From JAUZRW01 sp964549915 (GTDB lineage Bacteria; Chloroflexota; Anaerolineae; Aggregatilineales; Phototrophicaceae): a DNA stretch of 64,000 bases. Positions 35,286-43,431 of this stretch are shown here, piece by piece. Every line of letters begins with the position of its first letter. The first letter of the stretch is position 1. The notes beneath the pieces are model-generated. The model was not told where the DNA came from, made no database searches, and was given only the letters and a program-made list of their open reading frames with translations. The translations under genes were made by a program, and so were the position numbers. The DNA is taken from positions 210,806 through 274,805 of the forward strand of contig CAZJWX010000002.1 of NCBI GenBank assembly GCA_964549915.1, written 5' to 3'.

Positions 35286-36485
35286 TCAACGATCATACAC
35301 CCAGATGGGCAGGCTGTTTTCCAGGGCGAAGGCACCGACGAGGCGACCAGGGTCAGTGGAACCGACAAGGATCAGCGCGTCGTCAATCCCGGCTTCAGGA
35401 TCGGCTTCCAGCAGCAAAATATCCGAGAGAATCTCCGGACGACCTTCCAGTTCACGATCCAGCACCAGCGTGCCCGTCTCGCGATCCAGCCAGTAGACCT
35501 TGCCATCGCGGGACGCAGCGACCACAAACTCATCGGTGACGATTGGCGCGGGACGAATGCCCTTCTCAGCATGGCGTTCTTCCCAGATGAGCGTGAGATC
35601 ATCTGCATTCAAGGCATAGACATAGCCGCTGAGGTCTGTGTAGTAAAGCACATCTTCGTACAGGACGGGCGTGCCCCAGATCCAGTTGTTGCCTTCGTAT
35701 TCAGCGACGATTTCCCCCGTTTCGACGTCAATCTTGTACATTTTGTGCGAATAGCTGCCGACATAGAGAAAGCCATCCGCGTACAACGGGGTGGACGCAA
35801 TCGCGCCTTCCAAGTCAACCGGGGCTGACCACACGGGTTCGCCGCTATCCGCATCTACAGCGTACAGGAAATGGTCAATCGATGGAACGAAGAGGACGCC
35901 ATCTTGCAATAACGGCTCTGCCCAGATGCCTTCTCCCGTCTCCAGGCGCCAGACTTCCTGGTAGGTTTCGCGATCCAACGCCTGCAGGCCGCCGCTGCGA
36001 TACGGAACGAAGAACAAGTCCTCCGAAGCAGGGACATCCGCCAATACACCCGACTCCAACGGGATACCCACCGGGTCAACGACCTGGGCGTTGTCCAGGG
36101 TGAATTCCAGCATGCGGTTGTTGTACGTGGGGAAGAGCAGAGTCGGCTCCGAGCCATCTTCCAGAAGCAGCGGGCTGGAGAAGAATTCCGCATTCTCGAA
36201 GGCACCACCCTGGATCACCCAGCGCTGAGGGTCTCCTTCTTCATTGAGGACAAGATCGCCCTCAGCATCGCGCACGGTGAGCGGGTCTTTGCCGTTATTG
36301 GGGTCGAGCAACTCGACCTGTCCGGCATAGGCGACAGCGATCACCGTCTGCCCATCCAGTGTCAGCGTGCTCAGAGCAGGCCATCCCGTTCCCTGGCGGA
36401 TGTTGGTGCAGCTCATCAGGAACAGGCTGGCGAACATAAGAAGCGCGATCGTTTTCCATCGCGCGCTGAAGTCAATGATCTTCAA
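35286..36485 (-). CDS. PQQ-like beta-propeller lipoprotein inside the yidC operon
   Basis: A 399-residue protein with a signal sequence ending in a lipobox (LFLMSC, Cys near residue 26), so it is anchored to the outer face of the cytoplasmic membrane. The rest is a beta-propeller with repeated units of the form LYAVDADSGEPVW, MYKIDVETGEIV and VYALNADDLTLIW, resembling BamB/PQQ repeats. The start is TTG, immediately after the yidD stop (TAA-TTG), with GGAGAG six bases upstream. Its place between yidD and yidC suggests a part in membrane or secreted protein maturation; this is inference. Confidence 0.85.
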   Translation of the reverse strand: MKIIDFSARWKTIALLMFASLFLMSCTNIRQGTGWPALSTLTLDGQTVIAVAYAGQVELLDPNNGKDPLTVRDAEGDLVLNEEGDPQRWVIQGGAFENAEFFSSPLLLEDGSEPTLLFPTYNNRMLEFTLDNAQVVDPVGIPLESGVLADVPASEDLFFVPYRSGGLQALDRETYQEVWRLETGEGIWAEPLLQDGVLFVPSIDHFLYAVDADSGEPVWSAPVDLEGAIASTPLYADGFLYVGSYSHKMYKIDVETGEIVAEYEGNNWIWGTPVLYEDVLYYTDLSGYVYALNADDLTLIWEERHAEKGIRPAPIVTDEFVVAASRDGKVYWLDRETGTLVLDRELEGRPEILSDILLLEADPEAGIDDALILVGSTDPGRLVGAFALENSLPIWVYDR

Positions 36486-36710
36486 TTAGTTCTCTCCTTT
36501 GGGCGGAACCGGATCGTACCCACCCGGATACATCGGCTGACAGCGCCACAGACGGTTCAGCCCCATCCGGAATCCCTTCCAGAATCCATGAACCTCGATC
36601 GCTTCATACATATACATGGAACATGTCGGCTCGAACCGACAGGCATTAGGCAGGGCGGGGGAAATGAATCGCTTGTAAAAGCGGATCAGCTTCAACGAAA
36701 GCCATTTCAT
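36486..36710 (-). CDS. yidD: Membrane protein insertion efficiency factor YidD
   Basis: A 74-residue protein with the full YidD signature: IRFYKRFISP, then CRFEPTCSMYMYEAIEVHG and the late Cys in LWRCQP followed by GGYDPVP. It is membrane-associated and helps YidC-dependent insertion. It lies 35 bases after rnpA and directly before the lipoprotein start, in the conserved gene order. Confidence 0.95.
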   Translation of the reverse strand: MKWLSLKLIRFYKRFISPALPNACRFEPTCSMYMYEAIEVHGFWKGFRMGLNRLWRCQPMYPGGYDPVPPKGEN

Positions 36711-36745
36711 GAGGGTCTATGTCCTTGCGGTCTACCAGACCTGCG

Positions 36746-37090
36746 CTAACGATCACTTGCTAACAGCCCAGCACGTTCACAGAGTTCATTTACAGTACGG
36801 GAAATTTCCTGGTAAGGTTTCCCGACGATGGCATCCCGGGCAATCCAGACCAGATCATAGCCAGGTGAAAGATGCGGGTGAAGCAGACGCACGGCTTCTC
36901 GCACCTGGCGGCGAATCCGGTTGCGCAGAACTGCGCTTCCCAGCCGTTTGCTGGTGATGAAACCATAGCGGTTGTGCCCGCATGTATTGGGCGCGTAACT
37001 GAGCATCAGCAGTGGATGCCGTTTCACGCGCCCTTCTCGGCGCAGCCGTGCGAAATCCGCCTGTTGCCGCAGCCGAAATTGCCTGTGCAT
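36746..37090 (-). CDS. rnpA: Ribonuclease P protein component
   Basis: A 114-residue basic protein that assists the RNase P ribozyme in tRNA 5' processing. The N-terminus QFRLRQQADFARLRREG and the central RNR motif LRNRIRRQVREAVR are diagnostic. It begins 13 bases after the rpmH stop. Confidence 0.95.
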   Translation of the reverse strand: MHRQFRLRQQADFARLRREGRVKRHPLLMLSYAPNTCGHNRYGFITSKRLGSAVLRNRIRRQVREAVRLLHPHLSPGYDLVWIARDAIVGKPYQEISRTVNELCERAGLLASDR

Positions 37091-37103
37091 GGCACAGAGG
37101 CTC

Positions 37104-37283
37104 TTAGCTGCTTTTCCAATTCGTCTTCTTGATGTGCCCAGATTTTGTGGTCAACTGGTGACGCCCACGGTTGCGACGGCGCTTGAGTACCTTGCGCCCA
37201 CCCCGTGAACTCATCCGACTACGAAACCCATGCACACGCAAGCGACGACGCTTCTTCGGTTGCCAGGTACGCTTGGTGGACAT
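37104..37283 (-). CDS. rpmH: 50S ribosomal protein L34
   Basis: A 59-residue highly basic protein read directly from the sequence: MSTKRTWQPKKRRR at the start, HGFRSRMSSRGGRKVLKRRR in the middle and a C-terminal extension (TTKSGHIKKTNWKSS) longer than the usual 44-47 residues. GGAAAC lies seven bases before the ATG and a near-consensus promoter is found just upstream. It is the first gene of the operon with rnpA, yidD, the propeller lipoprotein, yidC and jag. Confidence 0.93.
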   Translation of the reverse strand: MSTKRTWQPKKRRRLRVHGFRSRMSSRGGRKVLKRRRNRGRHQLTTKSGHIKKTNWKSS

Positions 37284-37325
37284 CTATGTTTCCTTTTCAT
37301 GATTCATTCAACGAACGCGGCGTTT

Positions 37326-37354
37326 AGTATAATAAAGCGCAAATAGGGGGTCAA
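37326..37354 (-). promoter_or_regulatory. Sigma-70 promoter of the rpmH operon
   Basis: On the minus strand TTGACC, a 17-base spacer and TATACT: five of six consensus bases in each hexamer with ideal spacing, about 43 bases upstream of the rpmH ATG. Confidence 0.8.
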
Positions 37355-37361
37355 CCCATGC

Positions 37362-37390
37362 TTGTCAGTGTGTGGTGCGGTCGTTATACT
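37362..37390 (+). promoter_or_regulatory. Divergent sigma-70 promoter of the winged-helix cassette
   Basis: On the plus strand TTGTCA (37362-37367), a 17-base spacer and TATACT (37385-37390), placed back to back with the rpmH promoter; the two -35 boxes are only seven bases apart. Transcription would start near 37397, leaving a leader of about 300 bases before the first gene. Confidence 0.7.
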
Positions 37391-37396
37391 TTCTGA

Positions 37397-37698
37397 GTCA
37401 CTGATTGTTACGCTCCGGCGGTCGTCTGACGCAGGCTGGATTTCCCGGCAAAACCACGCAGCGCTGTGATGCAGACGCAACGGTGATGGCATGAGAAAGA
37501 TTCAGGCTGTCGATACCATTTCTACCCAGGCGCGACCCGCTGACCCTGCCCCCGACCGATCGGTGATGAGGTAGCAGGTTGTGCTGCCACCCAACGACCT
37601 AAGAGCCAGCACGCCAGGACTGGCTACAACAGCGATTACCCCCTGGCACGAAGAGTATCCCAGACACACACCCGCTAGGCACGTTCACGGAGGCGACC
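37397..37698 (+). other. Long untranslated leader without recognised gene
   Basis: About 300 bases between the divergent promoter and the 519-residue protein gene. No open frame of note, no DnaA-box cluster and no AT-rich unwinding region are seen. It contains at least one good stem (GGTAGCA / TGCTGCC, about 37571-37589). GGAGGCGACC gives the ribosome site at its 3' end. I could not match it to any riboswitch, SRP, 6S, tmRNA or RNase P RNA consensus. Confidence 0.4.
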
Positions 37699-39258
37699 AT
37701 GTTGAGCAAGCGCTGGACGCGAGATTTCGCAGTGAGCGATGAGGATGTCGAATTTCTCATCAATACGCTGCTGGAAAAAGAAACCCCGATGACAACAGTA
37801 GAGTTGAGCCTGCTGTTGATCGAAAAACGCCTGGAACAGGAGCGCGAGACGCTCGAGGCGAAGTATAAGGATACGCGAGTTTACGTCCCGGCAGAATCTT
37901 ATAAGGTGGGCGATCGCGTCATTTTCACCGAGATGGATATGGCAACTGCGACGGTGCAATCCGTGCGCAGCGGCAACAACGAGAGCTATGGCGATTTTGA
38001 AGTCATCGGCGTGACCTTCGATGACGACGAACACAACAACGGCAAGCAGCGGGAATTTGCCGCCAGCTTCCAGAGCGACCACCGCCTGAACCAGCTTTCT
38101 ACCGAAAGCCCGCTGGCACAGCAAGAGAATCTGACGCCGGAGCGCATTCTACAGGCGGGGCGGCGCAACATCCTGCGTGCTGTCCATGAAGCATTGCGCG
38201 GCAACGATACACTCAAGCGCGTGGCGGGGTACTGGTTCCCCGCTGACCTGGTGCTGGAAACTAACATCGGCACCCTGCACCTGGCAGAAGCCGTCCTGGA
38301 TATCGCGGGTGGTGGGCCACTGCCGACGGAAGAGATCATCAAGCAGATTGGCGGCATCGGCGATGCTTCCATACAGCTCCAGATCTTCTCCCTGAACCTC
38401 GCCATGAACAGTGACGACCGCTTCGAAGAAGTGGGGCCGCTGGGCAAGGTGCTCTGGTATCTGCGCAGCATGGAGCCGGAATACATCCACAAAGTGCCGC
38501 AGATACTACAGCACACCCCCGTCGACTACGACGATGACTTGCTCAGCGATGAGATGTTCGACCTGGAAACGGAACTCGACGACGAATTCACGGACATTGA
38601 ATTTGAGGGCGAATTGCAGAAGGCGACGACCACGCTGATTTACCCGCATCGTCGTGCGGGAACCCTGCCGCTGAACGCCAAGAATTCCGCCGTCTTCCCG
38701 GATGCGCGCACGTCCCGCATCTACATTGAATTGATCGACGGGCAGGATGGCGAGACATTCGATGGCTGGATGCTGCCAGAGTACCGCTACGTTTACGGTT
38801 TGCTGGAATATTACACCAAGCACCGTCTGCCAGTCGGTGCCTATGTGACGGTGGAACGCGGAAAAGAGCCAGGGCAGATTCTCGTCAGCCACGAAGCCTA
38901 CAAACCGCGCACGGAGTGGATTCGCATCCTGACGCCCAACAACAATCGCATCGCGTTCGAAAACCGCAAACGAGCCATCGGCGCGAAGTACGACGACCTG
39001 ATTATCATCGGCGTGGATGACCTGGAAGCAGCGGATGCGCTGACAAAAGCGCATGGGAAGAAGGCTCTGGCCACCATCATGCGCGAAATCATCCGCGAAC
39101 TGGGCAAGCTCACGCCGCAGGGTACGGTACACGCCGTCACGCTCTACAGCGCGGTCAACGTCATCCGCCGCAGCGCACCCGGCCCCATTTTCGCAACTTT
39201 GACCGCCAATCCCGACTTTGAGGATGTAGGCGATCATTACTGGAAACTGAACAACTAG
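37699..39258 (+). CDS. Unrecognised protein with repeated HARE/RNAP-delta-like winged helices
   Basis: A 519-residue soluble protein of no named family. A helical HTH-like N-terminus (about 12-50) precedes a small beta domain (about 65-120). A segment at about 190-255 (LPTEEIIKQIGG, then FSLNLAMNSDDRFEEVG) and a C-terminal segment at about 455-517 (ATIMREIIREL, then NPDFEDVGDHYWKLN) both end in the F-x-x-V-G-x-x-x-W-like motif of HARE/RNA-polymerase-delta winged helices. An acidic stretch lies near 275-305. It leads a three-gene cassette, 11 bases before the next start. I infer nucleic-acid binding; no catalytic residues are recognised. Confidence 0.7.
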   Translation: MLSKRWTRDFAVSDEDVEFLINTLLEKETPMTTVELSLLLIEKRLEQERETLEAKYKDTRVYVPAESYKVGDRVIFTEMDMATATVQSVRSGNNESYGDFEVIGVTFDDDEHNNGKQREFAASFQSDHRLNQLSTESPLAQQENLTPERILQAGRRNILRAVHEALRGNDTLKRVAGYWFPADLVLETNIGTLHLAEAVLDIAGGGPLPTEEIIKQIGGIGDASIQLQIFSLNLAMNSDDRFEEVGPLGKVLWYLRSMEPEYIHKVPQILQHTPVDYDDDLLSDEMFDLETELDDEFTDIEFEGELQKATTTLIYPHRRAGTLPLNAKNSAVFPDARTSRIYIELIDGQDGETFDGWMLPEYRYVYGLLEYYTKHRLPVGAYVTVERGKEPGQILVSHEAYKPRTEWIRILTPNNNRIAFENRKRAIGAKYDDLIIIGVDDLEAADALTKAHGKKALATIMREIIRELGKLTPQGTVHAVTLYSAVNVIRRSAPGPIFATLTANPDFEDVGDHYWKLNN

Positions 39259-39269
39259 GAGCGCGTTCG

Positions 39270-39716
39270 ATGGCACAGAGCAAGCCAGGGGCACCTTTCA
39301 AACCCCAATTGACAACCAAATTTCACATTGACTATGACTGGTGGGAGAAGAGCGACCAGGATCTGCACACCTATATGCTCACCCACCTGCCGAGCGACCT
39401 GCGTGAGCGCTTTGAAGATGGCGCGGAAGAACAAGTCGTGGATTACGTTGACCCGGAAACCGGGGAAGTATCGCAGCTTGATGCACTGGGGTTGGCGCTG
39501 CAAGAAGCCGCCGCCCGCGAAGACTTCATCAATCCGCAGACTTCCCTGGTGGATAGCGTCTTCCGCGTTTTCCTGGCGAATGGCAACACGCCCCGCAGCC
39601 CGCAGGAACTGGAAGATGAAACCGGGCGCGATGCTCGCACAATCCTCAAGACGATCGGCGGCATCCGCATCTATCGCGGGATACGCCCGGTTGAGATGAC
39701 TGAATCGACGGAGTAA
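39270..39716 (+). CDS. Unrecognised small protein, winged-helix-like C-terminus
   Basis: A 148-residue acidic protein. The first half (about 15-80) is rich in aromatic and acidic residues (FHIDYDWWEKSDQDLH). The second half (about 92-140) reads like a winged helix (DSVFRVFLANGNTPRSPQE, then RDARTILKTIGG and IYRGIRPV). It lies 11 bases after the preceding gene and 13 before the next, so it is co-transcribed. No function known to me. Confidence 0.7.
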   Translation: MAQSKPGAPFKPQLTTKFHIDYDWWEKSDQDLHTYMLTHLPSDLRERFEDGAEEQVVDYVDPETGEVSQLDALGLALQEAAAREDFINPQTSLVDSVFRVFLANGNTPRSPQELEDETGRDARTILKTIGGIRIYRGIRPVEMTESTE

Positions 39717-39729
39717 GGGAAAACTGAGT

Positions 39730-40155
39730 ATGGGACGCGTCATCAACACGAACAGCCCTGGCAAACGCCGCAATTACGCCATGCGCACCATCGCAGAGAT
39801 GATGCGCCGCCTCGGTCAGAAGCAGGGCGAGGTTGACGCCGAGGCCAAGGACATGATCGCCACCATCTACTTCTGCCTGAAGGAAATCGACGAAGGAGTG
39901 CTCGAATCCATCGAAGCCTGGGAGAAGCGCGGTTACTGGAAAAAGGCCGATAAATTCCAGCTTGAATGGATGTGGGCGGGTGATCTGGCGAAACGCCTGC
40001 ACACGATCCTCGCAGACGAGCAGTGGGACGCCCTGCCGGATGTGATGATGAAGCTCTTCCCGCACTTCTCCGACATTGAGATCAACAAGATGATGCGCAA
40101 CGCGAGCGTCTGGGAAGGACGTTACGAGCAATTCGTCGCGGAAGCCGAATCCTGA
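39730..40155 (+). CDS. Unrecognised helical protein, third gene of cassette
   Basis: A 141-residue, mostly helical protein with a basic start (PGKRRNYAMRTIAEMMRRLG) and a conserved-looking Trp-rich middle (EAWEKRGYWKKADKFQLEWMW). There are no membrane segments and no motif I can name. GGGAAA precedes the ATG. As the last gene of the cassette it may form a complex with the two upstream products. Confidence 0.7.
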   Translation: MGRVINTNSPGKRRNYAMRTIAEMMRRLGQKQGEVDAEAKDMIATIYFCLKEIDEGVLESIEAWEKRGYWKKADKFQLEWMWAGDLAKRLHTILADEQWDALPDVMMKLFPHFSDIEINKMMRNASVWEGRYEQFVAEAES

Positions 40156-40201
40156 GCCGTGTTTCGTTAGTATGGTGGTCAACGCGGATGGTGCCGGGTA
40201 G

Positions 40202-40222
40202 GGGCGACGTTGCGAGTCGCCC
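40202..40222. repeat. Short palindromic element between convergent genes
   Basis: GGGCGAC, a 7-base loop and GTCGCCC, within the context GTAGGGGCGAC...GTCGCCCGCC. This resembles short dispersed palindromic repeats found between genes in many bacteria; only one copy was noticed in this window. It may also work as a terminator for the cassette and the convergent LCP gene. Confidence 0.4.
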
Positions 40223-40246
40223 GCCAGCCCAGCCCCGACAACGCGC

Positions 40247-41239
40247 CTAGCGGAACCGTTCGTCAATCCAGGGTTCGAGGGCGTCGTAGTTGGGGTAGCT
40301 GAAGCCGTCTCCCGGTAAGATGTAATCGCGGTTGATGACCAGCGCATCGAACTGGCCGCCACTGAAGATCAACGGCGGCAGCATGGGGATGAAATCGAAG
40401 GGACTCAAGTCCGTCTCCACATTGCGGGAGAGGGCTGCCCAGGCAGCCGGCCAGCGCAGCGGATTGATGAGCTTGCGGGCCAGGGCCGACACGACCTGCT
40501 GCTGGCGCTCCGCACGGCGATAATCGTCATCGGAATGGCGCGTCCGGGCGTAGATCAGCGCCGTTTCGCCATCCATGTGCTGCCAACCTGCATCGAAGCG
40601 CACCGTCATCGTACCATAATCCGCCGTTGGGAACTGCGTGTCCACGATGGCGTTGGGCACGTTGATGTTTAGCCCACCAACGGCATCCACCACTTCCACA
40701 AATGCCTGAAAATCCAGCCGCACATAGCGATCCACATCGAAGCCGAAACTCTGTTCAATACTCGTTTGCAAGAGCGCTGGCCCTGTTCCCGGCTCTTCGA
40801 CCTCGGCCAGCACGTTGACTGTGTTGATGCGCTGCCAGCCGTATCCCGGCACCTCAATGAATAAATCACGCGGAATGGAGAGCAAGCTGACATTGATCGT
40901 CGCGGGATGAATACCCACAACCATGATGCTATCCGTGCGCGTCGTCGTGCCCTCATTGCCCCGCGAATCCAGCCCCATGACGAGGATATTCAGCGGCGAA
41001 GGCGGCAGAACGACGTATATCGCCAAGGATGCCGCACAGAAGAAAAGCAGCACCAGCAGCGCAATGAAGCCCGTCGTCAGGCACCCGCGATAACGACGAC
41101 GCGGTAGTCTGCGCTGCCCTGCAAGCGGGACGGCGGGCTGCTGTACCTGCACGGGCGCAATATGCGGTTCCGTCGGCACAGCGGGCAAGCCACTCGGTTG
41201 AGTCGGTTGTTCATGGTCATTCAGGTAGGGATTCGTCAC
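40247..41239 (-). CDS. LytR-CpsA-Psr (LCP) family protein
   Basis: A 330-residue LCP protein. A proline-rich cytoplasmic head with a basic patch (RRLPRRRYRG) precedes one membrane helix (about 54-76). The LCP domain has MGLDSRG, TDSIMVVGI, SIPRDLFIEVPG, RINTVN and IYARTRHSDDDYRRAERQQ. It likely attaches polymers to the envelope, like the longer paralogue at 3.2 kb. Its start overlaps the phosphofructokinase stop by 23 bases. Confidence 0.9.
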   Translation of the reverse strand: MTNPYLNDHEQPTQPSGLPAVPTEPHIAPVQVQQPAVPLAGQRRLPRRRYRGCLTTGFIALLVLLFFCAASLAIYVVLPPSPLNILVMGLDSRGNEGTTTRTDSIMVVGIHPATINVSLLSIPRDLFIEVPGYGWQRINTVNVLAEVEEPGTGPALLQTSIEQSFGFDVDRYVRLDFQAFVEVVDAVGGLNINVPNAIVDTQFPTADYGTMTVRFDAGWQHMDGETALIYARTRHSDDDYRRAERQQQVVSALARKLINPLRWPAAWAALSRNVETDLSPFDFIPMLPPLIFSGGQFDALVINRDYILPGDGFSYPNYDALEPWIDERFR

Positions 41240-42320
41240 CGAAGACTATTCCTAAATCACGGGCGATACGCACCCAGCAGTCGTTCACGTCAATTTTCTT
41301 GGTCTGTGTCACTTCACTCATGGGCACATGCACCAGATCCATGCCCTGGATCGCCACCATGTAGCCCCATTTTTCCTGGGCAGCCAGGTGAACGACTTCG
41401 CTGCCGAAACCCGTCGCCAGGTAGCGATCACGCGGGGTGGGTTGTCCGCCGCGCTGCACATGCCCCAACACGGTCACGCGCACTTCGGCGTCCGCGCACT
41501 CACCCAGCACCGCCCCGACCTGATGGCCGATCCCGCCGAGGCGCTTCTCGTATTCGTGCTCCCCCTCGATGTGGTAGGACTGTTCGCCACCCCGCGCCCT
41601 GGCTCCCTCCGCCACGATCACCAGACTGTACTTGCGATCCGTCTCGCGAATGTGGCGAATCTGCTTGCAGACCGTCTCGATGTCGTAGGGAATCTCCGGG
41701 ATGAGGATGGCATCTGCGCCGCCTGCAATTCCGGTGAAGAGCGCAATCCAGCCCGCATCTCGCCCCATGACTTCCAGCACCATGATGCGGTGATGGCTCT
41801 CGGCAGTGGTCTGCAATTTTTCGAGCGCTTCCGTTGCCGTGCGCACAGCCGTATCGAATCCGAACGTGACTTCCGTCTTGCCCAGGTCGTTGTCAATGGT
41901 CTTGGGAACGCCTACGATCTGCGCACCCTGCTCCCGCACGAGCCGCTCCGCAATGGCCATCGTGCCATCCCCACCCGCGCATACCAGGGCATCCAGACCG
42001 AGTTCCGACATGCGCTGCACAGCCTCATGCGAGACATCCACAAACTGTGTTGTGCCATCGGGCAAGGTCATCGGGCGGGCGAAGGGATTGCCCCGGTTGG
42101 CAGCCCCCAGGATCGTCCCCCCGCGTGCCAGCAGGTCGGTCACATCCATGTTGTGCAGTGCCAGCGTCGGCAGCCCGGCCAGCAGGCCATCGAACCCTTC
42201 GCGGATGCCGATGACTTCCCAACCATAGTGTTCCTTCGCAGTCAGCGTCACGGCGCGGATGACCGCATTCAGCCCCGGTGCGTCACCGCCGCCCGTCAGA
42301 ATGCCAATTCGTTTCGTCAT
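41217..42320 (-). CDS. pfkA: 6-phosphofructokinase
   Basis: A 367-residue PFK with GILTGGGDAPGLNA at the N-terminus, GGDGT (116-120) and PKTIDND (139-145, catalytic Asp143), then MGRDAGWIAL and the fructose-6-phosphate motif GHVQRGG. The residue after GGD is Gly119, typical of ATP-using enzymes, while Lys140 occupies the place where pyrophosphate-type and actinobacterial enzymes have Lys. This is the mixed signature of the long-chain group III PFKs, whose phosphoryl donor must be tested. It probably feeds glycolysis. It is upstream of, and overlaps, an LCP gene. Confidence 0.92.
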   Translation of the reverse strand: MTKRIGILTGGGDAPGLNAVIRAVTLTAKEHYGWEVIGIREGFDGLLAGLPTLALHNMDVTDLLARGGTILGAANRGNPFARPMTLPDGTTQFVDVSHEAVQRMSELGLDALVCAGGDGTMAIAERLVREQGAQIVGVPKTIDNDLGKTEVTFGFDTAVRTATEALEKLQTTAESHHRIMVLEVMGRDAGWIALFTGIAGGADAILIPEIPYDIETVCKQIRHIRETDRKYSLVIVAEGARARGGEQSYHIEGEHEYEKRLGGIGHQVGAVLGECADAEVRVTVLGHVQRGGQPTPRDRYLATGFGSEVVHLAAQEKWGYMVAIQGMDLVHVPMSEVTQTKKIDVNDCWVRIARDLGIVFGDESLPE

Positions 42321-42353
42321 TCCCCAGAATCCTTTTGTGCCTATTATGCGTGG

Positions 42354-43265
42354 TCACGGTTGGCTGGGCGCGTTCGTGGTGGCGAGCACCTGCACACCCC
42401 CCGCACCGCTGGTCGAATATTGGCTCCAGTTCACCCCACCCGGCAGCAGCGCGAAAACGAAGTCACGCGGTGTGCCGATCCAGATGGAGCCGTCATCGCT
42501 GGTCTGCACCTGCACGCTGTACGGCTCTTCCCACTGCTGCGTAGCCCAGCCGATGCGGTTGCGAATGGTTGCATTCTCGCGCCAGACCAGACCAAAGCCA
42601 CGCCGTGGCTGCCAGAGATTGGGCGCAGGCGCGTTGGCATAGGCCGCGCTCGATTCGGGCTGGCCTTCGACGAAGTAGTCGCGCACAACCTGCCAGCGCG
42701 GTTGCAGCTGGTCGTTGTAGAGCACGTAAATCGCATCCTGGCTGCCCACCCAGACCATGTAGCCGTTCTCGAACTCCTGGTAAACGCCGTTGCTCGCTGT
42801 GGGTGGGAAAATGGGGCAGCTTTCCGGGCGCGGCTGGATGAAGAACCAGTTCGTATCACAGATGCGGTCCGCCGGAACTGCAATTGCTGCCGTCACCTGG
42901 GCGATTTCGCTGGTGGGCAGCAGTTCAGCGGTTGCGGTCGCCGTGCCCGTCATGGTCGGCGTTGGTGTCGTCGTGGGTGTCGGGCTGTGCGACGGCGTTT
43001 GCGTGGGCGTCTTGCTGGGCGGAAGCGTCGGCGTCACCAGGACATATTCGGCCTCTACCGTCACATTTTGCAGCGGTGAGATGACCTCCGACGCAACAGG
43101 AGGAAGCGTCGGTGTCCGTTCGCGCGTCGGGCGCTCTGCTTCGTCGGCGAGGGTCGCTTCGCCGACCAGCACCGGGCCTTCATCAGCATCGTCGTCTTGC
43201 GCTGAACAGGCCGCTACGAAGAGCAGCGCCAGCAGCACAAGGGGTAATCCAATCCATTTGCGCAT
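42354..43265 (-). CDS. Threonine/proline-rich lipoprotein, unknown function
   Basis: A 303-residue exported protein with a lipobox LLFVAAC (Cys near residue 20). A Pro/Thr-rich spacer (about 50-120, repeated TPT units) follows, then a C-terminal domain of about 170 residues rich in Trp (RICDTNWFFIQPRPESCP, NGYMVWVGSQDAIYVLYND). A pair of Cys residues there may form a disulfide. The layout is a wall-spanning tether with a folded outer domain. ATG at 43265 precedes a good signal peptide; the longer frame does not. Confidence 0.75.
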   Translation of the reverse strand: MRKWIGLPLVLLALLFVAACSAQDDDADEGPVLVGEATLADEAERPTRERTPTLPPVASEVISPLQNVTVEAEYVLVTPTLPPSKTPTQTPSHSPTPTTTPTPTMTGTATATAELLPTSEIAQVTAAIAVPADRICDTNWFFIQPRPESCPIFPPTASNGVYQEFENGYMVWVGSQDAIYVLYNDQLQPRWQVVRDYFVEGQPESSAAYANAPAPNLWQPRRGFGLVWRENATIRNRIGWATQQWEEPYSVQVQTSDDGSIWIGTPRDFVFALLPGGVNWSQYSTSGAGGVQVLATTNAPSQP

Positions 43266-43431
43266 TGCGCACCTTATCCACTGAAGGCAGATCAGTTTCA
43301 TTGTATTCAGCCTGGGGGCTGGTGCAATTGCGAACTCCTGGCGTCATCTTCGGGTTATGATAGATGGGGAGAACGGTTACAATCGTTCATGAAATTGACG
43401 GTGAATAGACGGTATACAGGCAGGCACAGCT

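Noticed and set aside
37284..37698. Possible chromosomal origin next to rpmH
   Set aside because: No dnaA, no cluster of TTATCCACA boxes and no AT-rich block; the region is GC-rich and fits two divergent promoters and a leader.
41328..43079. A 583-codon plus-strand frame
   Set aside because: Antisense to phosphofructokinase and the lipoprotein gene; crosses two real genes and has no recognisable fold.
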